Shown here: piece by piece, positions 20,411 through 31,767 of the stretch | How positions within the stretch are numbered: position 1 is the first letter of the stretch | How the letters are laid out: each line of letters begins with the position of its first letter | NCBI GenBank assembly: GCA_963682025.1 | Contig: OY821521.1 | Span: forward strand, 121,387,383-121,451,382 | Origin: Cordilura impudica | Lineage: Eukaryota > Arthropoda > Insecta > Diptera > Scathophagidae | Direction of reading: 5' to 3' | Length of the DNA stretch: 64,000 bases | Notes under the pieces: generated by a model | Told to the model about the DNA's origin: nothing | The model's database searches: none | The model's input: the letters and a program-made list of their open reading frames with translations, nothing else | Translations under genes and position numbers: made by a program

Positions 20411-22850
20411 GAATAAGAAAAACTGGGACACATGCAGCAGATTTACATTGATACAGTATTGAGTCCTAAATACTTCATCCCTCATCACTGATACAGTATT
20501 GAGTCCTAAATACTTCATCCCTCATCACTGTATCCTCAAACCTGACAGCACCACGATGAAACTAAGAGTAGTATTCGACGCATTGGCAAAAACATCAACA
20601 GGTTACTCCTTGAACGACTTAATGTTCACCGGTCCAATCGTCCAAAGTGAACTATATTCGTTTCTGCTCCGTTTTCGTTTGCCGTTTTCGTTTGTATTCA
20701 CCATAGATATTGAGAAGATGTATCGAAAACTACTAGTTCACCCAGAAGATCAGCAACATCAACTAATCATATGGAGAGAGGACCCAAAGACACCTATAAA
20801 ACACTATAACCACAACACAGTTACATATGGGACACATTCAGCACCTAATCTGTCCACAAAATGCTTACAAAAAATCGCTGATGGAAATAGTGAAAGGTAC
20901 CCACTCGGCTCTCAGATGCTAAAAGACAACTTTTATGTGGATGATGGGCTAGGAGGATCGGATAATTTTAATATAGCGATTAAAACTCTAAAGGAACTCA
21001 TAAAATCCTAAAGAAACATGGCTCCAACTTAAAAAAAAATGGTGTGCCAATCATCCGAAACTCCTTGGTAATATCCCACTCGGAAATCAAGAAGTAAATT
21101 TGGACTTTAACGATCAGAATGTCAATAACATAAAAATATTGGGGTTATATTGACAACCGGAAACTGATCACCTGTGCATCAGGGCAAACCTAAACCCAAT
21201 GCAAATCGTGTTAAAGCGTACAGCCACTTCCGATCTAGCGAGGTTGTTCGATCCTCTTGGTTTACTAGCACCTGTGGTTGTCAAGGCAAAGATATTCATT
21301 CAACAATTATGGGAATTAAAATTGGATTGGGATGAAACACTTCCTGCGGATCCTTATTCTACTTGGAATACCTTTAGGAATGACTTGCACAATCTGAATA
21401 ATATGAAAAACCCACGACACATCTTCAAAGGGGAAATTCCAGCTGCTACACAACTTCACATATTTGCAGATGCATCTGAAAAGGCTTTTGGCGCAGTTAC
21501 ATACATCCGTGCCAGGCTTAGAGACGGACGAATCATCATACAATTGCTGTACGCAAATAAACGGGTCGCTCCATTGAAACGACAGACGTTGCCTCGTCTT
21601 GAATTATATGCCGCAGTACTAGCCGCTAAACTTGCACATAAAATAAAAACTGATATGCAAGTAAAAAATCAACCAATGTTTTTATGGACTGATTCTGAAA
21701 TTGTGCTATCTTGGATAAACACACAATCAAGTCTGTATCAAACCTTTGTGGTCAATCGAGTTGCCTTAATCCAGTCACTAACATTAACTGACCAATGGCA
21801 TCATGTCGGCTCAAAACACAATCTGGCTGACGTACTATCTAGAGGTCTATCAGCATCCCAACTTTTCGAATGTAATCTATGGTTTTATGGACATCGAAAA
21901 AAGGAAGGTAACTCTTATCGTAGCGACTACCGTGTTCACTGATGACTTCATATACGAAATCTTACATCAAAACTCCTTCAACAAATTGCAAAGGATAATG
22001 GGATATATCATCAGATTCATCAATAATGCAAGGTTACCGAAACATCAACGTCCATCACACAAGGCACTAATATAAAACGAGTTGGATCAAGCACTTTTCG
22101 CAATCATGAAAACGATTCAGTTATCCGACTTCTCATCAGAACTCAAACAAATGACGAAACATAATTTCGTCGGCGCCAAGAATCACTTGTCGGAACTACT
22201 TCAGACCATATATTTAGAGAAAGGACAAGATGAGATCATTTCCGCTTCCAGCTCCAAGGGAATAAACTTTCACTTCATTCCTCCCAGAGCACCACACTTC
22301 GGAGGGTTATGGGAAGCTGCTTTAAAATCAGCAAACATCTGCTACTTCGGAGCGTTGCTACAGCATCATTAACATATGAAGAGCTTGAAACAGTCATCGT
22401 GGAGGTTGAGGCAATACTGAATTCACGTCATTTAACTCCAATGTCGAGTGATCCTTCTGACCTAACAGCATTAACGCCAGGACATTTCCTAATAGGAAAA
22501 GCGCTGACTTCCCAAAACAGTCAAGCAGACTCGTCAAGACTTACACTGTCATCGCGCTGGGAACAAGTCTCCAATTTAAGACACAAATTTTGGAAACAAT
22601 GGTCAAATGAATACCTGAACGAGCTCCAACAACGACACAAATAGAAAACTCAGTGCGTCAATCTCAAGGCAGGAGACATGGTTATCGTAAAAGAAGATAA
22701 CGTTCCAGTGATGCAACGGCCATTAGGCCGAATCGTTAACGTACACCAAAGATCAGATAAGTCCACTCGCGTCGTTGATGTAAAAACCTCCAAGGGAATC
22801 TTTAAACGTGCGATACACCGACTCGCACGCACACCCATTGATACGAGTTC
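20411..22850 (+). pseudogene. pol: BEL/Pao pol remnant (RT, RNase H, integrase)
   Basis: The copy starts inside RT, so gag and protease are missing. RT at 20430-21011 has KLRVVFDA, a TIDIEKMYRK palm motif and FYVDD. After shifts (21011-21199), 21199-21942 has the RT connection and RNase H (HIFADASEKAFGA, LPRLELYAAV, LWTDSEIVLSW, NLADVLSRG). At 21942-22155 comes the linker before integrase, then a deletion joins it to NFVGAKNHL and GGLWEAALKS, removing the integrase zinc finger and the first two catalytic Asp residues. The integrase C-terminus runs 22309-22850 (DLTALTPGHFL, GRIVNV). These motifs are diagnostic of BEL/Pao. Multiple frameshifts make it non-functional. Confidence 0.92.
20449..20528 (+). 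repeat. 40-bp direct tandem duplication in the BEL RT
   Basis: TGATACAGTATTGAGTCC and the following 22 bases occur twice back to back, at the start of the preserved RT coding sequence. Confidence 0.9.
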
Positions 22851-22953
22851 AGAATTAACTACGGTTCCTGATGATGGAATCTACTGGTATGCTACGAAGG
22901 CTAACAGTCCTGACTCAATTAATGAGCCCAATGTTAAGAGAAAGAAATTGTCA

Positions 22954-23888
22954 ATGAATCATCCCTGCCTAACATTACTCGCATTAATACTTCTACTACC
23001 GATAATTTGTGGAAGTTCAGTCGAAAATAAAAAATTTGGATCAAAACTTGGAATCCATTTCGAGGAAGTGGGTGCAGTCTCTATTTCAACTACTGAATGG
23101 AATCTACTGGTATACTACGAATTGACTACCTACTGGTCAGAAACATCAATTCTTGCCAATGGGACAAATTCGTTAAAAACTCTTTGCACCATGATGACTA
23201 TTAATGAATCTTGTCGCAGCATAATCGATCATTGTGAAAAAATGGAGCCAGATATGCAACTAGACAACCGATTGCTTCGAACTAAAAAAGGAGCATTAGA
23301 TGAAGTCGGCAACGTTGCTCATTCACTCTTTGGCATATTGGATGCTGATTATGCTAACCAAATGTTCAATAAAATAAGTGAAGTCAAGGAAAACGAGACA
23401 TATTTATTGAGATTACTTAAAAACCAAACTACAATTGTTAATTCAACCATTAATATCATGCGACGGTCTCAAACCGCATCATTTCAGCACAAATGGGCAA
23501 CATCGACCAATTGGTATTTCAAATACATCTTAATCAACTATTAACCTCTGGAGTCTTACAACTAAATCTAATTGCAAACAATCTACAGAAAATACAAATT
23601 TCAATCCTTGATACTCCCACGGATCACCATCACTCAACTTCAAAGGGTCTAGAAGATGCATATGCTAAAAATATAAAAGATCTGACACTTCTACAAAAAT
23701 CACTGGAAGACCACAAAATCATTGAACTTCCAAATAAAGCGAAGTCCCATCAGGAGCGCAGCTACGCAATCGGATATCTAGCACTGTCGTTCAGCCTTGT
23801 CACATTAATCGTTATTTGTCTCAACTACAAGGCCCAATGGACCAAACAAAAACACAACAATGCCCACCAGAGAAACCAACGAGGATAA
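22954..23888 (+). pseudogene. env: BEL/Pao env-like glycoprotein fused in frame to pol, one frameshift
   Basis: The frame that carries the integrase tail (from 22678) continues without a stop into a signal-peptide-like segment at Met 22954 (TLLALILLLPIICG). It is followed by NGT and NES sequons and a dibasic RTKK at 23278-23289, then Gly-Ala-Leu and a VGNVAHSLFGILD stretch. A cleavage site followed by this type of segment is the hallmark of F-type (roo/baculovirus-F-like) fusion proteins. A frameshift near 23500-23544 separates the rest (23493-23888), which has a helical region and a transmembrane segment at about 23763-23828 with a short basic tail. The pol-env single frame resembles roo. 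It is broken and is described here only as a remnant. Confidence 0.8.
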
Positions 23889-24049
23889 CTCAGTTGGGTC
23901 TGAAACTCTGAACATGACACCCAACCGATGCCCTGCCAACAACTTCATCAACTCACAATAGATGTCACAGATGTCTAATAACATTTCTCCATGACAACAA
24001 CCAACTACAATACATCATATTGTTGAACAGCCGTTCAACGCGGGGCAGA

Positions 24050-24330
24050 ATGTTTATACACAGCACTGTTCAATGATTCACCGTCTGCTTTACTCTTTTA
24101 CAAAAAATTATTGTTTCCAAACACACCACATTTTACATACATTGCAATTTTATTCATATGTTTGTTTACATTTACACTGCATTTTGACTCATATAATTAC
24201 ACTGTGGAATAAATTCAGGTTAGCAAAAGTTAGGTCGATTCTGAGAGTGACGGGTGAAAATAGAGGCTAAATTAGAAGACCCGTTTATGTTGGAAACCAA
24301 AACACAACAACAAAATACACTTTTAGCTTA
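24050..24330 (+). repeat. BEL/Pao 3' LTR, left part (split by a DNA transposon)
   Basis: A purine-rich GGGGCAGAA precedes TGTTTATACACAGCACTG, which looks like a polypurine tract and LTR start. Env ends about 160 bases upstream. The LTR continues to the CTTA target site of the DNA transposon and, I infer, resumes at 31236. Confidence 0.6.
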
Positions 24331-24990
24331 GGGTCATTCCATGTTAAATCACCCAATATTAGATTTTTTTAAAAATTACCACTGGAACTTATGGTGATGA
24401 AACCAGATATGAATCTGAATTTGTAATTAATTTTGCCCATTTTTGGCCGAGATATGGACATTTGCAAAATGCTCTTTTTTAACTAATATTGACCATCTTG
24501 GAGCTGGCACTACTGTGAAAAGCTGCAATAACTTGAGTAATTATGATTATGATAATTTGGTATCAATTTGAAGCCATTTATATGAGGAATACAAATCCAG
24601 TGTTTAAGTAAAATTAAATATATGTTTTACTATATTTTTATGTGGAAAATAACAAAAATCATCTTCAGAATTTACCCAAATTTAATGAGCTGTAAAAACA
24701 ATGGCCCCTTATATTTTTTCTGAAACTCAGTGGAATCACTAAGTATACAAAAAATTGGAAAGGTAATATTTCTTAACAATTAAAAAAAAATTTTTTTTAT
24801 ACCGTGACATCGAGGTAGAAATCTCCTGTGAAAAGGTTTCTAAAAAATAATGCTAGTGAAAAGGTTTCTAATAAATAATGTTCTTATTTTTATATTTAAC
24901 TAATTTAATTTTAAAAAGCATTTTTCTAAACTAAAAAAATATATTCATAGCAATATCATGAAAAATTGCATCATCTATAGCAAGCTTTCC
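24331..24990 (+). repeat. Left terminal inverted repeat of the DNA transposon
   Basis: The reverse complement of this stretch is found, with mismatches and gaps, in 28030-28270 plus 30824-31235. It ends near the GCAATTTTTCATGATATTG segment at about 24950. Confidence 0.8.
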
Positions 24991-25318
24991 TTCCTGTTGC
25001 AATTTGTGAAATAATTTCGTGTATTGCGACATCTGTTTTTCTGACCAAAGCATGATGTAATATTACATCATCCTAGACACTAACTCATCTTTTTCAGATC
25101 TTTAAATGTTAGCATACTGTTATGGTTTCAGCAGTATGATTTATATACTTTACCAAAAACACTGTAGAATTTAAACAAAATTAAAAAAAAACAATAGTTT
25201 TCATAGATTTATTAATATTTGTCATATAACTTTCTGTATAATTTTTTCATTATTCTTTTAAAATAAACGATGAAAGCAACAACAGTAACTTTCAAAGAGT
25301 TGTGCTTATAGTGAAGTT

Positions 25319-27685
25319 GTGTTTCAAGCAGTAGTGATGGAATGTTTTATATGCAATAAGCTTGGTGAATCGGTAGATAATGAAACTGTTTCTGTGGTAA
25401 GCCTGTCTGCAACAGATTTGGAATTATTAAAAAGGAGATTATCTAATCTAATTACCGATAAGACTGTTTTTGGTTGTGGAAGTATCTGTAAAGTCCACAA
25501 AGATAAATATTTAAAATGGTACCATTTAAGGCAGAAAACATGTTGTGATACATTTAATAAACATCCCAATAAAATCAGAGCCAAGTCACTAAAATCAATT
25601 TCCCTAATTTGGCTATGAGAAATCCAGTACGTATTCCAGGGAAAAAGCTGTGTGTTTATTGTTATTCTTCATTGCATTCACCAGTTATTGAGGCAGAGTC
25701 ACATACTCCTACTCCTGAAAAGGAAATTGAAAATGATGAAGATTACTGTGAATCTACAGTATTGATTGATCAATTGAATAAAAGCTGTGAAGCTTTGGAT
25801 ATATCACCAATAAAGGTCAGAAAACCCGATTACTTACAAATTAAAGTTAAGCAAATATGAAAGTCTGTTACTACTAAAGCATCTGCATTAGTAGGGGTTG
25901 ATAACATCAGTAAACCATCAATAACAAAAGGCATGGCTTGTTCAGATTGTATGTCTATTGTGCAAAAGTTATTTAATAAGTTAATGAATGCTTCAGTGAA
26001 AGAAAAGATCCAAATCCTAACATTAGTTCCAGATTCATGGACAATTCAGCAATAAATAATTTTTTTTAATACTACTTAGTATTTAGTTAAAAAATCAAGA
26101 AATTTAAAAGCAACAGAAGGGGTGTTATCAGTGCCATGTGACAAAAAAATGAGCTCAATTAAGTTGTGAAACTGTTGAGAAAGTTATTACATTTTATTAC
26201 AATAATGATAATAGTCATATTTGTCTAGGAAAAAAAGATTGTGTATCTGTTGCTAGTGAAAATGGGAGAGTATTAAAACAAAAGAGATTGATTTTGTACA
26301 ATTTAAATGAATTATATGTTGCATTTAAAGAACGACATAAAGGTCTAAAAATTGGACTATCTAAAGTTTGCTCATTACGTCCAAGAGAATGTGTGACTGC
26401 TGGAAGTAAAGGTATTCATGCTGTGTGTGTTTGCCTATATCATCAGAATATTAAACTCATGCTTCATGCACTTCATATTCGTTTAGAAAATTAGTTTGCT
26501 CCACTGAATCTGAAAAGTGCATGGTACACAGATGTGATAATTGTCCATCTGCAGAAAGGCTGAAAGAAGAATTAATGCTTTCCAATGAATTAGAAATGAC
26601 TAATGAAATTTCTTACAACAATGGGTAAAAAGTGATGGTGCAAAACTGAAAACAATTATTACATCAGTTGACGAATTTGAAAATTTGGTTGCAAACTGTC
26701 TGCATTATGTACTTTAACAAAGCAAAGGATGAATTGAGTAAAGATACTGCAATTATTTTAGCAGATTTTTCTGAAAACTATACTTGCATCATGCAGGATG
26801 CTATACAAAATGCCAATTCATCCATTTCTAGCATATATAAAGGACACTGCTAATGATAATTGAAGTCTATTCCTATGTGTGTAATTAGTAACCATTTGAT
26901 CCGTGACAACATCATTTTCGACTTTTCAAAAAGGATTTAATTAAAGAAGTGCCACAAATTAAATATATAAAGTATTTCAGTGATGGATCATCAGCTCAGT
27001 ATAAAAATTTTAAAAACTTTATCAATCACTGCCACCATGAAAAAGATCATGGTGTGAAAGCCGAATGGCATTTTTTTTCATCTTGCCATGGAAAAGGAGC
27101 TTGTGATGGTATAGGTGGTACTATAAAACGCATGGCAACCAAAGCAAACCTTCAGCGACCATACGAAGACCAAATACCAAATGCATCGGATTTGCATAAA
27201 TTTACGAAGGATCCTGTTGTTGGAATAACAACTTTTTTGTAGAAAAATCGGAAATTGAGATTTCCCACCATCTATTAGCGGTGAGGTATCAAATCGCAGA
27301 TACAATTAAAGGAACAAGATCAAATCACAGCTTTTTTACAATAAACGAAACAAAATTATTGGTACCCAGGGTATCAAATTCTACCACAAAATTCACTGCT
27401 ACTTTAGGAAGCAAGACCAGACCATTGACACTCAAGAATAAACAATATGTTGCCTGTACATATGGAATTAACTGGTGGATTGGAAAAATCGTGGAGTGCT
27501 GTGATGAATATAATGATTATAAAATTATGTTTATGCTTCCTCGTGGACCAAGTGCATCGTATATGTGGCCTAAACGTTTGGATGTCTGTTGGATTCCGTA
27601 CGAACATATAATCAAAATTGTGTCTTCTCCCTCAACTAACACAGAAAGAACTTTTACAATAACACATGCAAAAAATAACTATTGA
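25319..27685 (+). pseudogene. Transposase-like gene of the long-TIR transposon, decayed
   Basis: Consecutive + strand pieces form one intronless gene. 25319-25618 has a cysteine-rich start (CFICNKLGE... CGSICKVH). Then come 25609-25860 with CVYCY; a continuation past a TGA to about 26054 (GMACSDCMS); 26288-26494 (GLKIGLSKVCSLRP); 26668-26853 (ILADFSENYTC); 26949-27242 (FSDGSSAQYKN, AEWHFFSSCHGKGACDGIGG); and 27281-27685. Acidic residues in ADFSENY, FSDGSSAQYK and AEWHFF could form a DDE/D-type triad. From memory this motif set recurs in uncharacterised invertebrate proteins, but I cannot name the superfamily. Five or more stops or shifts disable it. Confidence 0.7.
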
Positions 27686-28019
27686 ACTATTGTTCAAAAA
27701 TTTCAAGGTGAATTAAACTCATTTATTTGTGGTGGATGATACAAATACTATGGATTTCAATTTTTTTTAAATTAGTTTATGTCCATTTAAACTTATTATG
27801 TATATATATATATTCAATGTATTTTTGAAGATATAATTATCATTCGTACATTTTTTATATTTGAAACAAGCAAATCAACATAACATTTATTTGTCAATTT
27901 CTTAGCAGATATTTTTTCACTTATTTAATAAACATATTAATTTAATATTGTTTTATCATATAATTCATTATAATTGGTTTAACTTAAAGCAGAGGAAAAA
28001 CAAAAGTACAATACAAGAT
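27686..28019. other. 3' noncoding part of the DNA transposon
   Basis: AT-rich, without a credible ORF; lies between the transposase remnant and the right inverted repeat. Confidence 0.5.
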
Positions 28020-28270
28020 ATCATATGGCAAATAGCATAGTTTAGAGCTAGAGATGATGCAATTTTTCAAGGTATTGCTATGAATATTTTTTTTATTACA
28101 GAAAAAGGATTTTAAAAACTAAAACAGTTAAATGTAAAAAAAACATTATGTTTTAGAAACCTTTTCACTAGCAGATTCCAGCAACGAGGATATTTCTACC
28201 TCGATGTCATGGTTTAAAAAAAATTTTTTTTAATTGTTAAGATATATTACCTTTCCAATTTTTTGTATAC
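28020..28270 (-). repeat. Right terminal inverted repeat, inner part
   Basis: Inverse of 24735-24990 (for example CCTCGATGTCA versus TGACATCGAGG). Similarity stops abruptly after GTATACT at about 28270, where inserted DNA begins. Confidence 0.8.
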
Positions 28271-28283
28271 TTTTTATATTTAT

Positions 28284-28356
28284 TCATTTTCAGTATATTC
28301 ATTTTGTACAATATTTCTTAAAGCTAGACCCGCGAAGCCATTTGGCTTGTCTGCAG
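28284..28356 (-). repeat. 73-bp exact copy of a LOA-like LINE RNase H segment
   Basis: Identical over 73 bases to 34498-34570, which lies inside the LOA-like ORF. It is isolated here, outside any element of that family. Confidence 0.9.
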
Positions 28357-28749
28357 GAATTAAAATTTGGTTTAGATATATCATTAGTTTTCTGTTTAAG
28401 GTTTTTAAAGGATGTTTCGATTTTGTTTATTAAATAAAATATTAATTCAAGTAAAAAAAAATTGAAATTCATTGCGAACTTATGAAATAATTTTTTTAAA
28501 TTTTTTTTATTTTGTATATGTTGGTAATGTTTAATAAATTCACTGGTAGTTCATTGAAGATGTAGGGTAAAGTAACGGCCAGGGTGTTCTTTCCGTACAT
28601 ATTTCGGAAGGGTTCGTTCTTAAATCGTCCTTCCGCACGTCGTCTGGTGTTGTATACGTGATCAATCGGTTTTAGAATCCTTTGATCGTTGTAGAACTCA
28701 CTTGCAAGTGTTGTGAAGTAAATGCTTTTGCCGCTAAGTATGTTTAAAT

Positions 28750-29110
28750 ACTTGGTGATGTTGTTGTTGTAAATTTGGTGGTCGACGTTGTTGATGTTGA
28801 TATTGTTGTTGTTGACGTTGACGTAGTTGTTGTTGGCGTTGTTGTTGACATTGCTGTTGGTGTTGATCGTGCTGATGTTGTTGATGTGGGTATTGCTGAT
28901 GTTGACGCTGTTGATATTGCTGTTGTTTATGTTGACTTAGTTGTTGTTAAAGTTGTTGTTGACATAGTTGTTGACGTTGTTATTGCTCATATTATTGTTA
29001 TTGGTGTTGTTGTGGAAATTGCTGTTGATATTGATCGTGCTGATGTTGATGTGGGTATTGTTGATGTTGTTTAAATTGTTGTTCAGATTGTTGTTACTAT
29101 TGTTGTTTGA
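28750..29110 (-). repeat. Imperfect (AAC)n tract encoding poly-Asn in a LINE ORF
   Basis: About 360 bases of GTT-rich repeats on the + strand. On the minus strand part of it is read in frame with the LINE C-terminal domain as Asn-rich protein with interspersed Ile, Ser and Thr. Confidence 0.85.
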
Positions 29111-29293
29111 TTGGGAGAAACGATAATTTTTCATGAGTATTTTTAGTAGACGATTTTGTGTATTTTGTAACAATCTGCAGTGCGTTGCACTTCCCCATGC
29201 TGCAATCCTATGTCTAATATAGGATTCAGCTAGTGAGAAGTATGCCTGTCTCAGTACGCTGTATGTGGAGCAGTTACTTAGATGATAGAGCAT

Positions 29294-29537
29294 GGGTGCG
29301 TTCCAAAACGTCAAAGTCATGTATTCCTAAACGCAACCGTGTAAACGTTGACAATGTCATACATCCCTAAATGTATAATAAAAGTTATCGATGCGTAACA
29401 AAAAGCAAACATTGTATCACTAATTTTGTTGATGCTGTGCTTTTATTACAGAGTAAACAACACACTTGTTTGCTTTGTTTCGAAACAGAAGTAAAAACGC
29501 ATCACTGCAATGTGTTTTGACGTTTTGGAACTCACCC
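29294..29537. mobile_element. 244-bp MITE with 22-bp inverted ends, flanked by CAT
   Basis: The ends read GGGTGCGTTCCAAAACGTCAAA and, reversed, GGGTGAGTTCCAAAACGTCAAA (one mismatch). CAT occurs on both sides (29291-29293, 29538-29540), suggesting a 3-bp target duplication as in PIF/Harbinger-type elements, though CAT is not their usual target. It interrupts LINE coding sequence. Confidence 0.8.
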
Positions 29538-30823
29538 CATGTAAGCAGATCTTCGAAGTTTCTTTTGTATTTTTTCAATATGTATATTCCACTTAAATTT
29601 ATTATCAACATATACGCCTACATATTTATAAGATGTCACAGGTTCAATGTATCGTTGTTGTTGGTACTGATAGTATTATGTAGGCAGTTTGAATCGTGAA
29701 ACTTGAGTGATATGACGCTATTTTTGTAGGTGTGGTGGTTTTATATGTAGTATTTTAGTTTTGTTCGCGTTTATGAGTAGTCCATTGTCATGGCACCATT
29801 TGGTTGCGACGTTCAGTTGTTTCTGCATTATTTCCGTTGCACTGCGTATATTTTTGTTTGTTACAATTATAGCAGTATCATCGGCATATGCGAAAGTAGC
29901 ACTTTCCTGTAGAGAACTTATCATGGTATTTGCATATATAACATAAAGGATTGGTCCTAGTTTTGATCCCTGAGGTACTCCGTATTCAGTTGACTCTTCA
30001 TTGCTTAGGCTGTTGTTGATTTTAACTCGATACGTTCTGCAATCTAAGTAATTTTTGAACCATTTTAATGTGTTTCCTCTTATCCCAGTTTTGTATAATA
30101 TTTCGATTAGCCTATTATCCGACAAAGTATCAAATGCTTTGCTAAAATCGATGAATAAAACTAGGCAATGCATATTTTGACTTAGACAGCTGTTGATGTG
30201 GTTTGCAAAGTTTCTTAAAAGTTTGTTAATATTTTTTCCCTTTTGGAAGCCATATTGGTTTTTATTATGATTTTATATTTTTCTAAATAATCATTTAATC
30301 TTCTGACTACGATTTCTTCGAGTATTTTTTCAATTACGGGTAAGATTGAAATTGGCCTATAGTTGTTATAGTCGGATTTGGTTCCGTTTTTAAATACTGG
30401 TCTTACTAGTGACGTTTTTAACATTTTTGGTACAATTCCGTTATCTAGACTTGAGTTAACGAGCCTTGTAATTATGGGTGTGACAAATTTTGCGTTGTTT
30501 TTTAAGTCTTTCCATCAAATCCTGCCCCTTTCTTAATGTTTAATTTGTTTAAAATGTTATAAATTTCAGCTTCATTTGTATTTTCAAGGTAGATTGAGTT
30601 TTGTGAAGTTGTCTCGATCTCGTTAATTGTTTTTATATTACAGATATGCATTATTTGTTTAACATTTTCTTTAATGTAAAAGTTTTTTATTATGGTTGCA
30701 TCGATATTATTTGATTTTTTCCCTATAATTTAATTTATAATTTGCCATGTACCGCGTATATTATTTCTGTGTTCGATAAATTCGCTTCTATAATAATTAT
30801 TTTTAGCATAATTAACTTGTTTG

Positions 30824-31235
30824 TTTCAGAAAAAATATGCGGGGCCATTTTTTTTAAGCCCATTAAATTTGGGTAAATTCTGAAGATGATTTTTTTATTT
30901 TCCATGTAAAAATATAGTAAAACATATATTTAATTTTATTTAAACACTGCATTTGTATTCCTCATATAAATAGCTTCAAATTGATACCAAAATTGTTTAT
31001 TTTGAACCATAATTTCTCAAGTTATTGCAGTTTTTCACAGTAGTGCCAAATCCAAGATGCCCAAAATTTTTTAAAGAAAGACCTTTTTCAAATTTCCATA
31101 TCGGCCAAAAATGGGCTAAATGAATTACAAATTCAGATATGAGGGTTTCATTACCATAAGTTTCAGTGGTAATTTAAAAAAAAAATCTATTACTATGGAG
31201 CAACACTCACTGGGTGATTTGATATGAAATGACCC
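30824..31235 (-). repeat. Right terminal inverted repeat, outer part
   Basis: Inverse of 24331-24720, resuming at GTTTCAGAAAAAATAT. About 15 bases of the repeat are missing at the insertion point when compared with the left arm. Confidence 0.8.
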
Positions 31236-31239
31236 CTTA

Positions 31240-31400
31240 TAATTATTTTTCGGCATTTTTTAGTTGGAAACAAAAAAACAATAACAAATGCACTTTTTAA
31301 TTTATTTTAGTATTAAGCACTTTGATCATTTTTGGGTATAAAAACCCCAGCAAAATAAAGAATAAAACTAGAAATAGAGCATAACTGGGTGTTTTTATTA
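31240..31400 (+). repeat. Probable right part of the BEL/Pao 3' LTR
   Basis: Directly beyond the CTTA duplication lies DNA with a TATAAAAA box at 31337-31344 and two AATAAA signals at 31354-31366, as expected in an LTR. A GTTGGAAAC...AACAATAACAAA block resembles 24278-24310 in the left part. The right boundary is not fixed. Confidence 0.45.
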
Positions 31401-31527
31401 CTATCATCACCTTTCAAGGTCAAGTGCTTGAAGGAATCAAGGGAATAAAGACTTATGTCAGTACGGATTCATGTGTTCGGGCTGGTCAACATTATCTTAA
31501 TTTCTTCATCAACACAAACATATATTA

Positions 31528-31716
31528 TCATAACATTGGTAATATACAATCAATTTTGATCTTATAACCATTTTGTGTATTGACACAATGTCCACCCATT
31601 TTGTATTTAAATTCACAACAAATTCTGCTTACTGTTGGATGATGCAAACTGCCATAGGTTTCGAAAAATTCGTACTGGTCGAGCCTCATCTGAATGTATT
31701 CCTTATATGTCATCAA
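31528..31716 (-). pseudogene. Unidentified minus-strand ORF fragment beside Polinton DNA
   Basis: A short, clean frame (KEYIQMRLDQYEFFETYGSL...) with ordinary protein composition. It lies next to a Polinton polymerase fragment, and Polintons carry genes on both strands, so it may be another Polinton gene. I do not recognise it. Confidence 0.3.
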
Positions 31717-31767
31717 AAGAAACTATTCTTCTCTTCTTTGTACCATGAATCCAAAGGAGAGATCTAA

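Larger units (their letters stand above)
28357..30823 (-). pseudogene. CR1/Jockey-like LINE inserted in the DNA transposon, ORF2 remnant
   Basis: The minus strand has an RT entry (KKGAGFDGK near 30520), YRPISILPVIEKILEEI at 30424-30215, FIDFSKAFDTLSDNRLIE, GVPQGSKLGPILY and FAYADDTAII at 30173-29718, a thumb piece at 29700-29540, and a C-terminal piece at 29320-28937 (SLAESYIRHRIAAWGSA) that runs into an Asn-rich tract. It is 5'-truncated near 30823 and has at least three frame breaks. A MITE (29294-29537) splits the C-terminal domain. The YADD box is intact. Confidence 0.8.
24331..31235 (+). mobile_element. DNA transposon with ~650-bp inverted repeats and CTTA target duplication
   Basis: The left end reads GGGTCATTCCATGTTAAATC and the right end, reversed, GGGTCATTTCATATCAAATC. 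Inverted similarity continues inward for about 650 bases. CTTA flanks both ends (24327-24330 and 31236-31239). A decayed intronless transposase-like gene (25319-27685, + strand) lies between. The right inverted repeat is interrupted by inserted DNA (28271-30823). I cannot assign a superfamily: the termini start GGG, the target duplication is 4 bp, and the repeats are unusually long. Confidence 0.85.

Noticed and set aside
28775..29074. Val/Asp-rich + strand ORF
   Set aside because: Opposite-strand shadow of the (AAC)n tract in the LINE.
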